This document shows, piece by piece, positions 25,897 to 34,262 of a DNA stretch of 60,898 nt. Each line of letters opens with the position of its first letter. Position 1 is the stretch's first letter. A program made the translations under genes and the position numbers. Origin of the DNA: Bacillus pseudomycoides. Lineage in GTDB: Bacteria; Bacillota; Bacilli; Bacillales; Bacillaceae_G. The notes beneath the pieces were generated by a model. The model did no database searches. It saw only the letters and a program-made list of their open reading frames with translations, and was not told where the DNA came from. The DNA lies in NCBI RefSeq assembly GCF_002551005.1, contig NZ_NVOY01000010.1:1-60898 (forward strand), written 5' to 3'.

Positions 25897-25986
25897 TTGA
25901 AGCAACATAAACAAGAAATTTGTTTTCTATGTGTGATAGGAGTTTTAGCTTCTACACTCGCAATATTACCATTACTCTTGCAATAA
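25897..25986 (+). CDS. Small membrane protein, 29 aa
   Basis: A TTG-started frame with AAGGGTGG 8 bases upstream encodes a lysine-rich start (MKQHKQE) followed by one hydrophobic helix (ICFLCVIGVLASTLAILPLL). A -10 TATAAT lies at 25838-25843. The layout (promoter, ribosome binding site, small one-helix protein) is that of a real small gene, but no family is recognised. Minus-strand reading in the same place lacks these signals. Confidence 0.45.
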   Translation: MKQHKQEICFLCVIGVLASTLAILPLLLQ

Positions 25987-26100
25987 AAAATAAAATAAAG
26001 ACTTTCTACTAAAATGAAAAAAAACAATGCAGCAGGTATATTTACCCCTGCTGCTTCGTACTTTCACACTTCATTCAGGATGCTCATGCATCCTTCTTTG

Positions 26101-26661
26101 TTATCCTTCAATAATCTCTAACTTCTCCGTAATTGGCGTACGCTCTTTTCCTTCTGGTACTTTATCAAAATATCCGACATGTAAAATACCAACAACTCGC
26201 TGTCCTTTCGTTAAACCGATTCCTTTCATAAAATCAGGATTGTAAATAAGTCCTCCCGTTTTCCAAACAGTGCCTAATCGATGTTCCCAAGCTAACAGCT
26301 GGAAGTTTTGGATAAATGCACATACAGCAGCATAGTCTTCATCACGCTGTACTTGGCGCGGCTCTTCGTCCATATAAACAACGATTTGAGCTGGTGTATT
26401 CATAAACCGTTCTGTTAACATGTTTCCGCGCTTTTCTCTTTCCTCTGCTGAAAAAGAACTTAAAACAGCGTCTACTAATGTTTTGCGGCCGTCCCCCATA
26501 AATAATTTACATTGCCACGGCTCGCGGTTCTTATGATTCGGCGCCCACGTTGCATCATTTAATAGGTCAATCAACAATTCTTTTTCTACTGCTTGCTTTG
26601 TAAATGCACGAATGGATCTTCTTTCTTTCACAACAGTTGCGATAGAAGTATAAGTTGTCAT
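26101..26661 (-). CDS. Nitroreductase family protein
   Basis: This FMN-dependent oxidoreductase (186 aa) of the nitroreductase fold reduces nitro compounds or quinones with NAD(P)H. It has VKERRSIRAFT near residue 12 (FMN phosphate site), DATWAPNHKNREPWQ near 40 (FMN contact), and LGTVWKTGGLIY with GKERTPI near the end. The length fits the YdjA/YfkO-like short branch. It is monocistronic. The physiological substrate is unknown. Confidence 0.9.
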   Translation of the reverse strand: MTTYTSIATVVKERRSIRAFTKQAVEKELLIDLLNDATWAPNHKNREPWQCKLFMGDGRKTLVDAVLSSFSAEEREKRGNMLTERFMNTPAQIVVYMDEEPRQVQRDEDYAAVCAFIQNFQLLAWEHRLGTVWKTGGLIYNPDFMKGIGLTKGQRVVGILHVGYFDKVPEGKERTPITEKLEIIEG

Positions 26662-26797
26662 CTTTTCCTCTCCCTCATCAATTTTATCTATATGTATACG
26701 TCATTAATTGATAAAGATTATCAATTTCAATTATAATCCTGTTTCCTTATATAAATCAATATTTAATACAGAAAAACCATTTTCTTTTTATAACACA

Positions 26798-26834
26798 ACA
26801 AAAAATCGCCTTACTTGATGTAAGACGATTTTCA
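26798..26834 (-). terminator. Terminator of the two-component operon
   Basis: AAATCGTCTTACATCAAGTAAGGCGATTT forms a hairpin on the minus strand, followed by TTTT, overlapping the kinase stop. Confidence 0.75.
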
Positions 26835-28241
26835 TGATCTCGGAAAACGCACGATAAACGTTGTTCCTTTACCTTGTTCACTCGTTACTTCAATTGTTCC
26901 ATCGTGCAGTTTCACAAGTTCCTTTACAATTGATAATCCTAATCCAAATTCGCCATAGCTATTCGTTCTAGAAGCATCCGCTTTATAAAAACGCGACCAC
27001 ACGGCAGCGACTTCTTCTTGCTTCATTCCTATTCCTGTATCTGCAATTTCAATCGTTACTGTTTGTCCTTCTTCTTTTCCTCGTAATCGAATCGTTCCGT
27101 TCTCTGTAAATTGCAGACTATTTTTTGTGATGTTTAGTAAAACTTGCAGCAACCGGTCATAGTCAGCGTAAACAAATAAACGAGCGGGGACATCAATTTC
27201 AATCTTATTTCCCTTTTCCTTTGCTTGCAGTTCTAACTGTTCACGAATGACTTCAAAGACTTCTTTTACGTCAATTTCTTCTTTTTGAAGTGTAATTTCA
27301 TTTGAAAGAATTTTTTCATAGTCTAACGTTTCATGAACGAGGCGAATTAATCGCTTCGTTTCTTGTTCCATCATTTCATAGCAGCGCTGCTTTTTCTCCT
27401 CTGGAATGAGGTCATTCTTCATCCCTTCTACTAAACCATTCATTGTCGTAAGCGGTGTTTTTAATTCATGGGAAACATCCGCAATAAATTGACGCTTTCG
27501 CTTTTCTAAACGCTCGATTTCTGTCTGTGCTTTATGAAGCTGCTGCGCCATATTGTTAAAATCGTTTCCGAGCAAACCAATTTCATCATATTGTCCAATA
27601 GGAATATGTACATCATACTGACCTTTTGCAATCATTGCAGTTGCCCCGCGAAGACGCTGCACCCGTTTTACTAAAGAGCGTGAGAAAAAAATACTAACCA
27701 CGAGTACAATTAGGAATGTAACGCCTGCTGCAATGAATAAATAACGATTTAATTCTGTAATGATTGCAAGTGTGCTGTGAATGGGAGCTGTTAACATCAC
27801 ACCGCCTTGTAGTTCGTCATTTTTCATATATGGAATTGCAACTATGGATACAGGTTGTTCAAATCTGTTTACGTCTCGTTTTATTTTTAATGTTTCACCA
27901 TGTTGAATTTTCTTCCATTCTTCCTCGCTTAACAATGGATTTTTCTTTACATGAACTGGTGATTGCGTAATTTCTCCCTTTTCATTAAAGATGAAAAACT
28001 TCGTGTCACGTGCACGTAATAGACTAGAAAAATGTTTTAGTTTCACAACATGAACATCCATTTCCTTTTTCTCAAGCTCATCAATAATTTTATTTCCATA
28101 AGAAGTAAGCTCTTCTACTTTTGTCTTATAAGCAAGATTTTCAGCTAAACTTAAAAACATCACACTTAATAAAATAAAGGCAACAAGAAAAACAAAAATG
28201 TAACTAAACAACAGCTGATAAAAATATTTAATCCTTTTCAC
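26832..28241 (-). CDS. HAMP-domain sensor histidine kinase
   Basis: This membrane sensor kinase (469 aa) has two membrane segments (about residues 10-32 and 165-187) around an extracytoplasmic sensor. A HAMP domain (about 188-240), H-box ADVSHELKTPLTTMNG, N-box LLNITKNSLQFTENG, and G-boxes IADTGIGMK and GEFGLGLSIVKELV follow in order. The start overlaps the response regulator by 14 bases. The signal is not evident from sequence. Targets are unknown; the divergently placed secreted-protein gene at 29279 is a candidate. Confidence 0.93.
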   Translation of the reverse strand: MKRIKYFYQLLFSYIFVFLVAFILLSVMFLSLAENLAYKTKVEELTSYGNKIIDELEKKEMDVHVVKLKHFSSLLRARDTKFFIFNEKGEITQSPVHVKKNPLLSEEEWKKIQHGETLKIKRDVNRFEQPVSIVAIPYMKNDELQGGVMLTAPIHSTLAIITELNRYLFIAAGVTFLIVLVVSIFFSRSLVKRVQRLRGATAMIAKGQYDVHIPIGQYDEIGLLGNDFNNMAQQLHKAQTEIERLEKRKRQFIADVSHELKTPLTTMNGLVEGMKNDLIPEEKKQRCYEMMEQETKRLIRLVHETLDYEKILSNEITLQKEEIDVKEVFEVIREQLELQAKEKGNKIEIDVPARLFVYADYDRLLQVLLNITKNSLQFTENGTIRLRGKEEGQTVTIEIADTGIGMKQEEVAAVWSRFYKADASRTNSYGEFGLGLSIVKELVKLHDGTIEVTSEQGKGTTFIVRFPRS

Positions 28242-28914
28242 AGCCAGTTACCACTTCATCAAATTTATAACCAACGCCCCACACAGTTTGAATCCATATA
28301 TGCGAGTCCGTCCTAATTTTTTTACGAAGCCGTTTAATATGTACATCGACCGTTCGTTCATCTCCGTAAAATTGATAGCCCCAAATGCGCTCTAAAAGCT
28401 GCTCCCTTTGAAATACTTGGCGCGGATGTTTCGTAAAAAAGACGAGTAGTTCAAATTCTTTTGGCGTTAAATTATTCACTTTCTCACCGTCTAAAAATAC
28501 TTCTCTCGTTTCTTCATTAATATGAAAATGACTCGTTTCATTTTTTACCTGTTTTTTTGCTAAACGACGGACAACAGCCTTCATCCGTGCGATTAATGTA
28601 AGTGGGCTAAATGGCTTCGTAACATAGTCATCTGCCCCAATTTCTAATCCTAGCACTTGATCCGCTTCACTATCTTTTGCGGTTAACATAATAATAGGAA
28701 CATCACTGCTCTCTCTTATTTTTTGACATAGCTTTATACCATCCATCCCTGGAATCATCCAATCTATAATAAGCAAATCCCATTCTTTCTTTTGAAACAA
28801 TGCATATGCTTCTAAACCATCTGCGACAAATGTTGCTTGAAAGTTTTCTTTCATAAAAAACATTTCAAGCATGGCACACACACTCTCATTATCCTCTACA
28901 ATTAATACATGCAT
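28228..28914 (-). CDS. OmpR-family response regulator
   Basis: This 228-aa regulator has a receiver domain with phospho-acceptor Asp51 (IIDWMIPGMDG), conserved acidic residues at the start (IVEDNE), Thr in MLTAKD and Lys in VTKPF. A winged-helix output domain has the recognition helix GDERTVDVHIKRLRKKI. ATG 28914 begins the conserved domain; an upstream in-frame extension to 28980 has no support. It is the first gene of the operon with the kinase. Its recognition helix resembles that of HssR and many relatives, so it cannot be called HssR from this alone. Confidence 0.92.
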   Translation of the reverse strand: MHVLIVEDNESVCAMLEMFFMKENFQATFVADGLEAYALFQKKEWDLLIIDWMIPGMDGIKLCQKIRESSDVPIIMLTAKDSEADQVLGLEIGADDYVTKPFSPLTLIARMKAVVRRLAKKQVKNETSHFHINEETREVFLDGEKVNNLTPKEFELLVFFTKHPRQVFQREQLLERIWGYQFYGDERTVDVHIKRLRKKIRTDSHIWIQTVWGVGYKFDEVVTGCEKD

Positions 28915-29004
28915 CGCAGCATCTTCTCCATTCCTCGAAAGCTTTTTCTTTATTTTAAAGCTCTTATCATATAGAAACAACTCTCTACTTCTATATATAA
29001 ACCC

Positions 29005-29168
29005 ATTTTAATTTTTCAACATATTAGTCGCTGCTATGCCAAGCAAAATATGAACGCTACTTACTCTCTCCCTTTGTTTTAATCCTTGCATGTGGCAGAA
29101 AAAAGCCCTGACCGCTTCTATGCATGGCCAGATGCTCTCGTCCTCCCTAAAAAGAAAGGGTTTTTGAC
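29005..29168 (+). repeat. Dispersed bcr-like repeat, copy 3
   Basis: This is a full-length copy: ATTAGTCGCTGCTATGCCAA at the left, CTCCCTTTGTTTTAA in the middle, TGTGGCAGAAAAAAG, CCTGACCGCTTCTATGC, GGCCAG and a CCCT...AGGG stem with a T-run at the right. It lies between the divergent two-component operon and the secreted-protein gene. Confidence 0.72.
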
Positions 29169-29205
29169 GTCATTTTTTCAATTCGTACCTATTTAAAACA
29201 TAATT

Positions 29206-29227
29206 TGTTCATAGTTTTGTCATACTT
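29206..29227 (+). promoter_or_regulatory. 11-bp direct repeat upstream of the secreted protein gene
   Basis: TGTTCATAGTT and TTGTCATACTT stand head to tail with an 11-bp period, about 12 bp before a -10-like TATAAC (29239-29244). Such repeats are typical of OmpR-family regulators; the adjacent response regulator is the natural candidate. Confidence 0.45.
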
Positions 29228-29278
29228 TTTGGATAAGCTATAACGAAAGCAATCAACTATATATAGGAGTGATCAAAC

Positions 29279-29878
29279 ATGAAGAAAAAGCTAGTAACAG
29301 GAATGTTAGCGGTATCATTATTATGCGGAGCAACATCGCTAACTGCATACGCTTCTACAAATAACTCACAAGTAGAAACAAAGCACCATAAATTCATTTC
29401 TGAAGAACAATACAAATCATTAACAGAAAAAGGTTATCAAAAGCGTGAAATTCGGAAAGCAGCGCGCATTGCTAAGTTAAGCGGAAAAGATATTAACACT
29501 GTATTAGACTACTATAAACAAAAGCATACGTGGAAAGAGACTGCTAAGCACTTCGGCGTTGATAAGAAGAAACTACATAAACATCATATGAATAAAGAGA
29601 TGAAAGCAAAGTTGTTTCAAAAAGTAGCAGACATGCAAAAATCGACTCCAGATCAGGTAAAACAAACAATGCGTGACTATGAAGTCTCTTTATTCCAACT
29701 TGCTGCGCTCAACATTATTTCACAAAAGAGTCACACACCTTTAAATGACGTTTTAAAAATGAAGAAAGACGGTATGAATGTAAAACAAATTGCTGAAAAA
29801 TTAAATGTGAAAAAAGAGGATATACAAGCGGAAATGAAGAAATTAAAAGCAGAATTAAAAATGAAAAAAGCAAAATAA
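29279..29878 (+). CDS. Secreted helical protein, unknown function
   Basis: This 199-aa protein has a clear signal peptide (MKKKLVTGMLAVSLLCGATS, cleavage after TAYA near residue 26). The mature part is highly charged and helical, rich in Lys, with two related helix-turn-helix-like segments (AKLSGKDINTVLDYYKQKHT and MKKDGMNVKQIAEKLNVKKE). These repeats resemble DUF2680-like secreted proteins, but I am not certain. AGGAGTGATC precedes the ATG. It is divergent from a two-component operon, so that system may control it. Confidence 0.7.
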   Translation: MKKKLVTGMLAVSLLCGATSLTAYASTNNSQVETKHHKFISEEQYKSLTEKGYQKREIRKAARIAKLSGKDINTVLDYYKQKHTWKETAKHFGVDKKKLHKHHMNKEMKAKLFQKVADMQKSTPDQVKQTMRDYEVSLFQLAALNIISQKSHTPLNDVLKMKKDGMNVKQIAEKLNVKKEDIQAEMKKLKAELKMKKAK

Positions 29879-29879
29879 G

Positions 29880-29912
29880 GAAGGAGTGTTTATTCACTCC
29901 TTCTTTTTTACT
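29880..29912 (+). terminator. Terminator of the secreted protein gene
   Basis: AAGGAGTG/CACTCCTT hairpin with TTTATT loop followed by TTTTTT. Confidence 0.85.
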
Positions 29913-30000
29913 TCTAAAATTAAGCTGCGCTTAATATATGTTTATATACCTGTCCATTTTCGCAGGAAACACCTGAGGAAACCTAAAGGAGGAAAGCCAA

Positions 30001-30509
30001 TGAAAAATCCGCTTTTGTTATGTTGTATGACAGGATTACTTGCATTTACAATGATTGGCTGTAACAATGCTGAACAAAAACAACCCGCAAAAGAGACGAG
30101 CTCATCACATAACCATCATACAGAAGAGCAAAGAGATATTGCTGAAACGACAAAAGGAATCGACACACTTCCTTCTTTCTTATCGGGACAAGATGCGCAA
30201 ATTAAAAAGATTTACGCTGTGGCAGGACAACATGCCGAATTGCTTCAATGGATTCCATGCTACTGTGGATGCGGTGAGAGCGTAGGACATAAAAGCAATA
30301 AAAACTGTTTCATTCGTGAAATCAAAAAAGACGGCCAAGTTGTTTGGGATTCTCATGCAACAACTTGTGTAAATTGCCTTGAAATTGCATTAGAATCGGC
30401 AAGGTTACAAGAAAAAGGAAAATCACCGCTTGAAATTCGAAAATACATTGATAATAAATATAAAGAAGGCTATGCAAAACCGACGCCTACTCCAATGCCA
30501 AAAAGCTGA
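30001..30509 (+). CDS. PCYCGC-motif lipoprotein
   Basis: This membrane-anchored lipoprotein (169 aa) has a signal peptide ending in the lipobox MIGC (Cys at about residue 20). A Gln/His/Glu-rich spacer is followed by a cysteine-rich domain with PCYCGCGESVGHKSN, a further CF and CVNCLE. The Cys/His pattern suggests metal or disulfide chemistry at the outer membrane face; the family function is unknown. ATG 30001 is chosen because AAAGGAGGAA precedes it; an open frame reaches back to 29886 without a site. Confidence 0.87.
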
Positions 30510-30550
30510 CTTTTTCATGATGTATTAACATATTCTCCATTTTAGCGAAA

Positions 30551-30583
30551 TAAAAACGAGGGATTATCTCCCTCGTTTTTTTA
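30551..30583 (+). terminator. Terminator of the PCYCGC lipoprotein gene
   Basis: AACGAGGGA/TCCCTCGTT hairpin followed by TTTTT. Confidence 0.87.
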
Positions 30584-30687
30584 CGTCAAGCCTTATTCAT
30601 CCCCCCTTTTGTTAACAAATTCTTTCAAGTGTATTTCCTTCTTTCTGTCACACACTATATATAACTCCTCATTAAAGGAGGCACACA

Positions 30688-30927
30688 ATGCACACATACA
30701 CCGACTACGATAAGGCTCTTTATTACACATATTGTTGCAATTGGGAGAAGCTGCTTGTACTTATGGTACAAACAGAAGATCAGTTGTTTTCCAAACGAAT
30801 TGAACACTTCCTACACGCGTATCAATGCAGTAACGATCTATCCGAAATTGACAAACAACTTCAACTGTTGTTTCAATATATTGATCATGCTACGCAGAAA
30901 ACATATGCAGAGCAAGCCTATATGTAA
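30688..30927 (+). CDS. Small protein of unknown function, 79 aa
   Basis: This soluble, probably helical protein is rich in Tyr, Gln and Leu (MHTYTDYDKALYYTYCCNWE at the start). AAAGGAGG lies ahead of the ATG and a terminator follows, so the gene is likely real. No family recognised. It has no operon partner. Confidence 0.65.
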   Translation: MHTYTDYDKALYYTYCCNWEKLLVLMVQTEDQLFSKRIEHFLHAYQCSNDLSEIDKQLQLLFQYIDHATQKTYAEQAYM

Positions 30928-30944
30928 CGAACCAAGCTCCTACT

Positions 30945-30990
30945 ACGATAAGACGCTATCCCAATGCATCGGGGTAGCGTCTTAGTATAT
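30945..30990 (+). terminator. Terminator of the 79-aa gene
   Basis: AAGACGCTATCCC pairs with GGGTAGCGTCTT around AATGCATCG. Confidence 0.75.
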
Positions 30991-31001
30991 TTTACCAGAC
31001 C

Positions 31002-31029
31002 ATTGTTCATAATACATATTATGAACAAT
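31002..31029. promoter_or_regulatory. 28-bp perfect palindrome before the LCP lipoprotein gene
   Basis: Twelve-base arms ATTGTTCATAAT and ATTATGAACAAT flank ACAT. The palindrome ends 20 bp before the start codon, in promoter/leader position. A dimeric repressor operator is the simplest reading; a hairpin at the mRNA 5' end is the alternative. Confidence 0.6.
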
Positions 31030-31049
31030 AAGCAAACGGACGTGATGAT

Positions 31050-31937
31050 GTGAAAAAGCACATTTACTTACTTTTACTTATCGCCCTATTGATCAGCGGT
31101 TGTCAAAAATCACCAAAAGAAACAGCTCCTAAGTTTCAAGGAGCAAAAAACGAAAAAGGATTACTGAACGTACTCCTTATCGGCAGCGATTCACGCGGAG
31201 AAACGCAAGCTAGGGCTGATACGATTATGATTGCACAGTATAATAAACAAGAAAAAACGGTCAAACTTGCTTCTATTATGCGCGATAGCTACGTAGAGAT
31301 TCCTACATACGATAAAAAGTATAATAAAATTAATGCTGCCTACTATTATGGCGGTCCTGAATTACTACGCAAAACGATCCAACATAACTTTGGAATCGAT
31401 GTATCTCATTACGTGACAGTTGATTTTGCTGCATTTGAAAAAATTGTAGATACTATCGCACCAGAAGGAATTACTGTAAATGTAACGCAGACAATTATCG
31501 ATGATATGGGATTACATGTACAACCTGGCTCGCATCGATTACACGGAAAAGAATTATTAAAATATGCACGCTTCCGTCATGATGCTGAAAGCGACTTTGG
31601 ACGTGTAGGGCGCCAGCAAGAAGTACTACAAGCATTGCAAAAAGCCTTTACCGAAAAAGTAGAATCCGTTGACGGGGTCTTCCAATTACCTATGATTGTT
31701 TATGACCTTCTCCCTTATATTCAAACGAGCATGGATACGCAAACGTTATTCTCACTCGGCAGTAACGTTCTCGCTCATCCTATTGAAAAAGTGGCAACGA
31801 TGCGAATTCCAGTCGCAAATGGATACGAACCGAAAACATACGGACATGCTGGGGCAGTATTAGAACTTCATTCAAAAAAAAATAAAGAAGCAATTCAAGA
31901 CTTTTTTATGAATTCCACGAAAGCTGTAAATCAGTAA
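31050..31937 (+). CDS. LCP family protein (LytR type), lipoprotein form
   Basis: This 295-aa LCP-family enzyme is predicted to join glycopolymers to peptidoglycan. It has a lipoprotein signal with lipobox LISGC (Cys at about residue 18) instead of the usual membrane helix. Core motifs are LNVLLIGSDSRGE, KLASIMRDSYVEIP, YNKINAAYYYGGPE and LLKYARFRHDAESDFGRVGRQQ, which contains the conserved Arg residues that bind the polyprenyl diphosphate. GTG 31050 is preceded by GGACGTGAT, a one-mismatch match to the full anti-SD complement. A 28-bp palindrome sits upstream. Confidence 0.9.
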   Translation: MKKHIYLLLLIALLISGCQKSPKETAPKFQGAKNEKGLLNVLLIGSDSRGETQARADTIMIAQYNKQEKTVKLASIMRDSYVEIPTYDKKYNKINAAYYYGGPELLRKTIQHNFGIDVSHYVTVDFAAFEKIVDTIAPEGITVNVTQTIIDDMGLHVQPGSHRLHGKELLKYARFRHDAESDFGRVGRQQEVLQALQKAFTEKVESVDGVFQLPMIVYDLLPYIQTSMDTQTLFSLGSNVLAHPIEKVATMRIPVANGYEPKTYGHAGAVLELHSKKNKEAIQDFFMNSTKAVNQ

Positions 31938-31944
31938 CATTCCC

Positions 31945-31980
31945 TAAAAAACAAGGTGTATTTCACCTTGTTTTTTTATT
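31945..31980 (+). terminator. Terminator of the LCP lipoprotein gene
   Basis: AACAAGGTGTA...TTCACCTTGTT hairpin followed by TTTTT. Confidence 0.87.
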
Positions 31981-32090
31981 TCCGAGTTTTCAGCGCAAAA
32001 AACTTTTATTATGTGGAATGTTTTTCTTTCTTTTCCCCTTCTTCTCATACTATAATTTTGTATGTAACTATTATAAGAGAGGTATAAAAA

Positions 32091-32522
32091 ATGGACCGCG
32101 AAAAAAAACAAGAAGCTCTGTTATTTATGGCTTGGGGAACTTCATTTGTCGCTACACTCGGAAGCTTATATTTTTCTGAAATTATGAAATTTGAACCATG
32201 TACATTATGTTGGTACCAACGTATTTTTATGTATCCATTTGTGTTACTACTTGGAATTGCCGTGGCACGCAAAGATTACCGTATTGCCACATATTCTTTT
32301 CCAATCGCAAGCATCGGGGCTTGTATCTCGCTATACCATTATGCCATTCAAAAGGTTCCTGCTTTTTCAGAAGCCGGTGCAGTATGCGGACGCGTTCCAT
32401 GTACAGGACAATATATTAATTGGTTCGGCTTCGTCACAATTCCGTTTTTAGCACTAATTGCGTTTATCATGATTGCAATTTGCAGTTTTCTTTTACTAAA
32501 AACAAACAAGGAGATGAAATGA
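32091..32522 (+). CDS. bdbC: Thiol-disulfide oxidoreductase BdbC (DsbB-like)
   Basis: This four-helix membrane protein (143 aa) passes electrons from an extracytoplasmic thiol oxidase to quinone during disulfide formation. The two cysteine pairs are CTLC (37-40, inside EPCTLCWYQR) and Cys99/Cys104 (CGRVPC). The end GQYINWFGFVTIPFLALIAF is nearly the same as in B. subtilis BdbC. Its stop overlaps the next gene, an anchored thioredoxin-like protein with CSHC. BdbD, the usual partner, is not in this window. Confidence 0.92.
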   Translation: MDREKKQEALLFMAWGTSFVATLGSLYFSEIMKFEPCTLCWYQRIFMYPFVLLLGIAVARKDYRIATYSFPIASIGACISLYHYAIQKVPAFSEAGAVCGRVPCTGQYINWFGFVTIPFLALIAFIMIAICSFLLLKTNKEMK

Positions 32523-32938
32523 TGAAGAAAATGTTTCTGTTTGGCGGTATTGTCATCGCTTTATTAATCGCTATTTTTGCTGTATCAAACATGGAAACAA
32601 AAGAAGAAACGAAAACAGATTACTACACAAATAAAATTTCTTTAGATGATCTTCGAAAAAATATCCAAGAAAAGAAAGATCAAACGATATACTTCTACCA
32701 AACAAGCTGTAGTCACTGCCACAAAGTATCACCAATTATTGTTCCAATGGCAAAAGATATGAAAATTGATATGAAAGTCGTCGACTTAGAGAATGAACCA
32801 AAGGCTGTGTGGGATGAATTTAAAATTACAGGTACACCAACAATTATTCACTTTAAAGACGGTAAAGAAGTAAGCCGCATTGAAGGAGAACAACCGAAAG
32901 AAAACTTTAAAAAGTGGTTTACACAAACTAAAAAGTAA
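32522..32938 (+). CDS. Membrane-anchored thioredoxin-like protein
   Basis: This 138-aa protein has an N-terminal membrane anchor (residues 4-22) and a thioredoxin fold facing outside. The active site CSHC (63-66) in YFYQTSCSHCHKVSP differs from the classical CGPC; TGTPTIIHF carries the cis-Pro. ATG 32522 lies 8 bases after AAGGAG and overlaps the bdbC stop; ATG 32519 is an alternative. Coupled to bdbC, it probably acts in extracytoplasmic disulfide exchange. Confidence 0.87.
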   Translation: MKKMFLFGGIVIALLIAIFAVSNMETKEETKTDYYTNKISLDDLRKNIQEKKDQTIYFYQTSCSHCHKVSPIIVPMAKDMKIDMKVVDLENEPKAVWDEFKITGTPTIIHFKDGKEVSRIEGEQPKENFKKWFTQTKK

Positions 32939-33014
32939 CAAGAAAAGGAAACTTCCTGTATACATGAAGTGTGCCTAAAAACCTCACACTACTTGTATAA
33001 GGAGGGGGGATTCT

Positions 33015-33230
33015 ATGCCAGAAGTACGATGCTCTGTCTCTAACTGCTCATTTTGGGGACAAGGTAACTTTTGTCAAGCAACTGCCATCTTCGTACAACC
33101 TGACTCTCAAGAGTCTACACACTCAGAAGACGAATCATATACAGATACAATTTTATCTGGACAAATGATAGAAAGTTCGGCAACCATAAGTGTAGAAACA
33201 TGTTGCCATACCTTTCAGCCAAAATACTAA
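33015..33230 (+). CDS. DUF1540 protein
   Basis: This 71-aa cysteine-rich protein has EVRCSVSNCSFWGQGNFCQA at the start and VETCCHTF near the end, the DUF1540 pattern (five or more Cys, probably metal binding). AGGAGGGGGG precedes the ATG. The middle part is acidic and Ser/Glu-rich. The function of the family is not known; many are found in spore formers. Monocistronic with a terminator. Confidence 0.87.
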   Translation: MPEVRCSVSNCSFWGQGNFCQATAIFVQPDSQESTHSEDESYTDTILSGQMIESSATISVETCCHTFQPKY

Positions 33231-33233
33231 ACA

Positions 33234-33274
33234 CCAGCCCATCTCACAATACATGAGATGGGCTTTCTTTTTTC
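33234..33274 (+). terminator. Terminator of the DUF1540 gene
   Basis: AGCCCATCTCA...TGAGATGGGCT hairpin followed by a T-rich tract. Confidence 0.85.
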
Positions 33275-33319
33275 TTCCTTTCATACTATAGATAAGAAAA
33301 TCTGTGAGGAGCGAAGACG

Positions 33320-34252
33320 ATGAAACGAGTTTTCTGCATTGGAGAATTATTAATTGATTTTGTTTGTCGTGATACGAACTTAATAAATGGAGTAAGATTC
33401 GAAAAGAAAGCAGGCGGTGCCCCGGCAAATGTCGCAGCAGCAATTACAAAGTTAGGTGGAAAGGATACCTTTATGGGACAAGTCGGGAATGATCCCTTTG
33501 GAGATTTTTTAGAAAAAACGTTACAAGAGGCAAATGTTGATACATCGATGCTTATGAAAGAAAAACAAACAACTCTCGCTTTCGTGTCTCTTGATCCGCA
33601 TGGTGAACGTGACTTTACATTTATGCGCGGTGCAGATGGTGAATACACATTTGAACAAATTGAGTTATCTAAAATAAACGACGGTGATATCATTCACTTC
33701 GGTTCAGCTACAGCATTGCTGCCAGGTCACTTGAAAGAGACATACATAAAACTTTTGCAATATGCAAAGAAAGAGCAATTATTCATTTCCTTTGATCCCA
33801 ATTACCGCTCTGCTTTAATTACAGATGTATCAACATTTCGAGAAGATTGTATGCCATTCATCACGAATGCTCATTTCGTAAAAGTAAGTGATGAAGAAGC
33901 AAATCTTCTTACTGGTGAAACAAATCTAAGTAAAGCAGCTGAAGCTTTACTATCATACGGAACAAAAGCGGTTGCTATTACACTCGGCAAGCAGGGAACA
34001 CTTCTTGCAACGCATCATAATCAAGCTATTATTCCTTCTATTACCGTTCAACAAATCGATACAACGGGCGCTGGTGATGCCTTTGTCGGTGCCATGCTGT
34101 ATCAATTTTCCAAAGAAGAACACATCCAAATGAATTTTCCAAACTTACAACAATATATATCATTTGCAAACAAAGTTGGAGCACTCACTTGTACAAATTA
34201 CGGGGCAATCTCTTCCCTCCCGGCACTTGAAGATATAAGAGCGTACGATTAA
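33320..34252 (+). CDS. PfkB-family carbohydrate kinase (fructokinase-like)
   Basis: This 310-aa kinase of the ribokinase/PfkB fold phosphorylates a sugar with ATP. Motif 1 is GGAPANVAAAITKLGG (near residue 31), and motif 2 is DTTGAGDAFVGAMLYQF (near 250), where Asp of GAGDA is the catalytic base. The internal RDFTFMRGADGEY is typical of fructokinases of this family. No sugar operon surrounds it, so the substrate (fructose or a keto-sugar acid) is not fixed. A gcgAGGAGcg-type ribosome site precedes ATG. Confidence 0.87.
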   Translation: MKRVFCIGELLIDFVCRDTNLINGVRFEKKAGGAPANVAAAITKLGGKDTFMGQVGNDPFGDFLEKTLQEANVDTSMLMKEKQTTLAFVSLDPHGERDFTFMRGADGEYTFEQIELSKINDGDIIHFGSATALLPGHLKETYIKLLQYAKKEQLFISFDPNYRSALITDVSTFREDCMPFITNAHFVKVSDEEANLLTGETNLSKAAEALLSYGTKAVAITLGKQGTLLATHHNQAIIPSITVQQIDTTGAGDAFVGAMLYQFSKEEHIQMNFPNLQQYISFANKVGALTCTNYGAISSLPALEDIRAYD

Positions 34253-34262
34253 TTGTACGCTC

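Noticed and set aside
25797-26027. Minus-strand open frame of 76 codons
   Set aside because: Opposes the small plus-strand gene with promoter and ribosome site; no supporting signals of its own.
25496-26093. Two copies of GGATGC-TCAT-GCATCC at 25496 and 26078 as a repeat family
   Set aside because: Only 16 bp each and likely parts of local gene-end hairpins; too short to claim a family.
26832-28914. Calling the two-component system HssRS
   Set aside because: The recognition helix is similar, but it is shared by many OmpR-type regulators, and the operon is 12 kb from hrtBA with no HssR box of its own that I could see.
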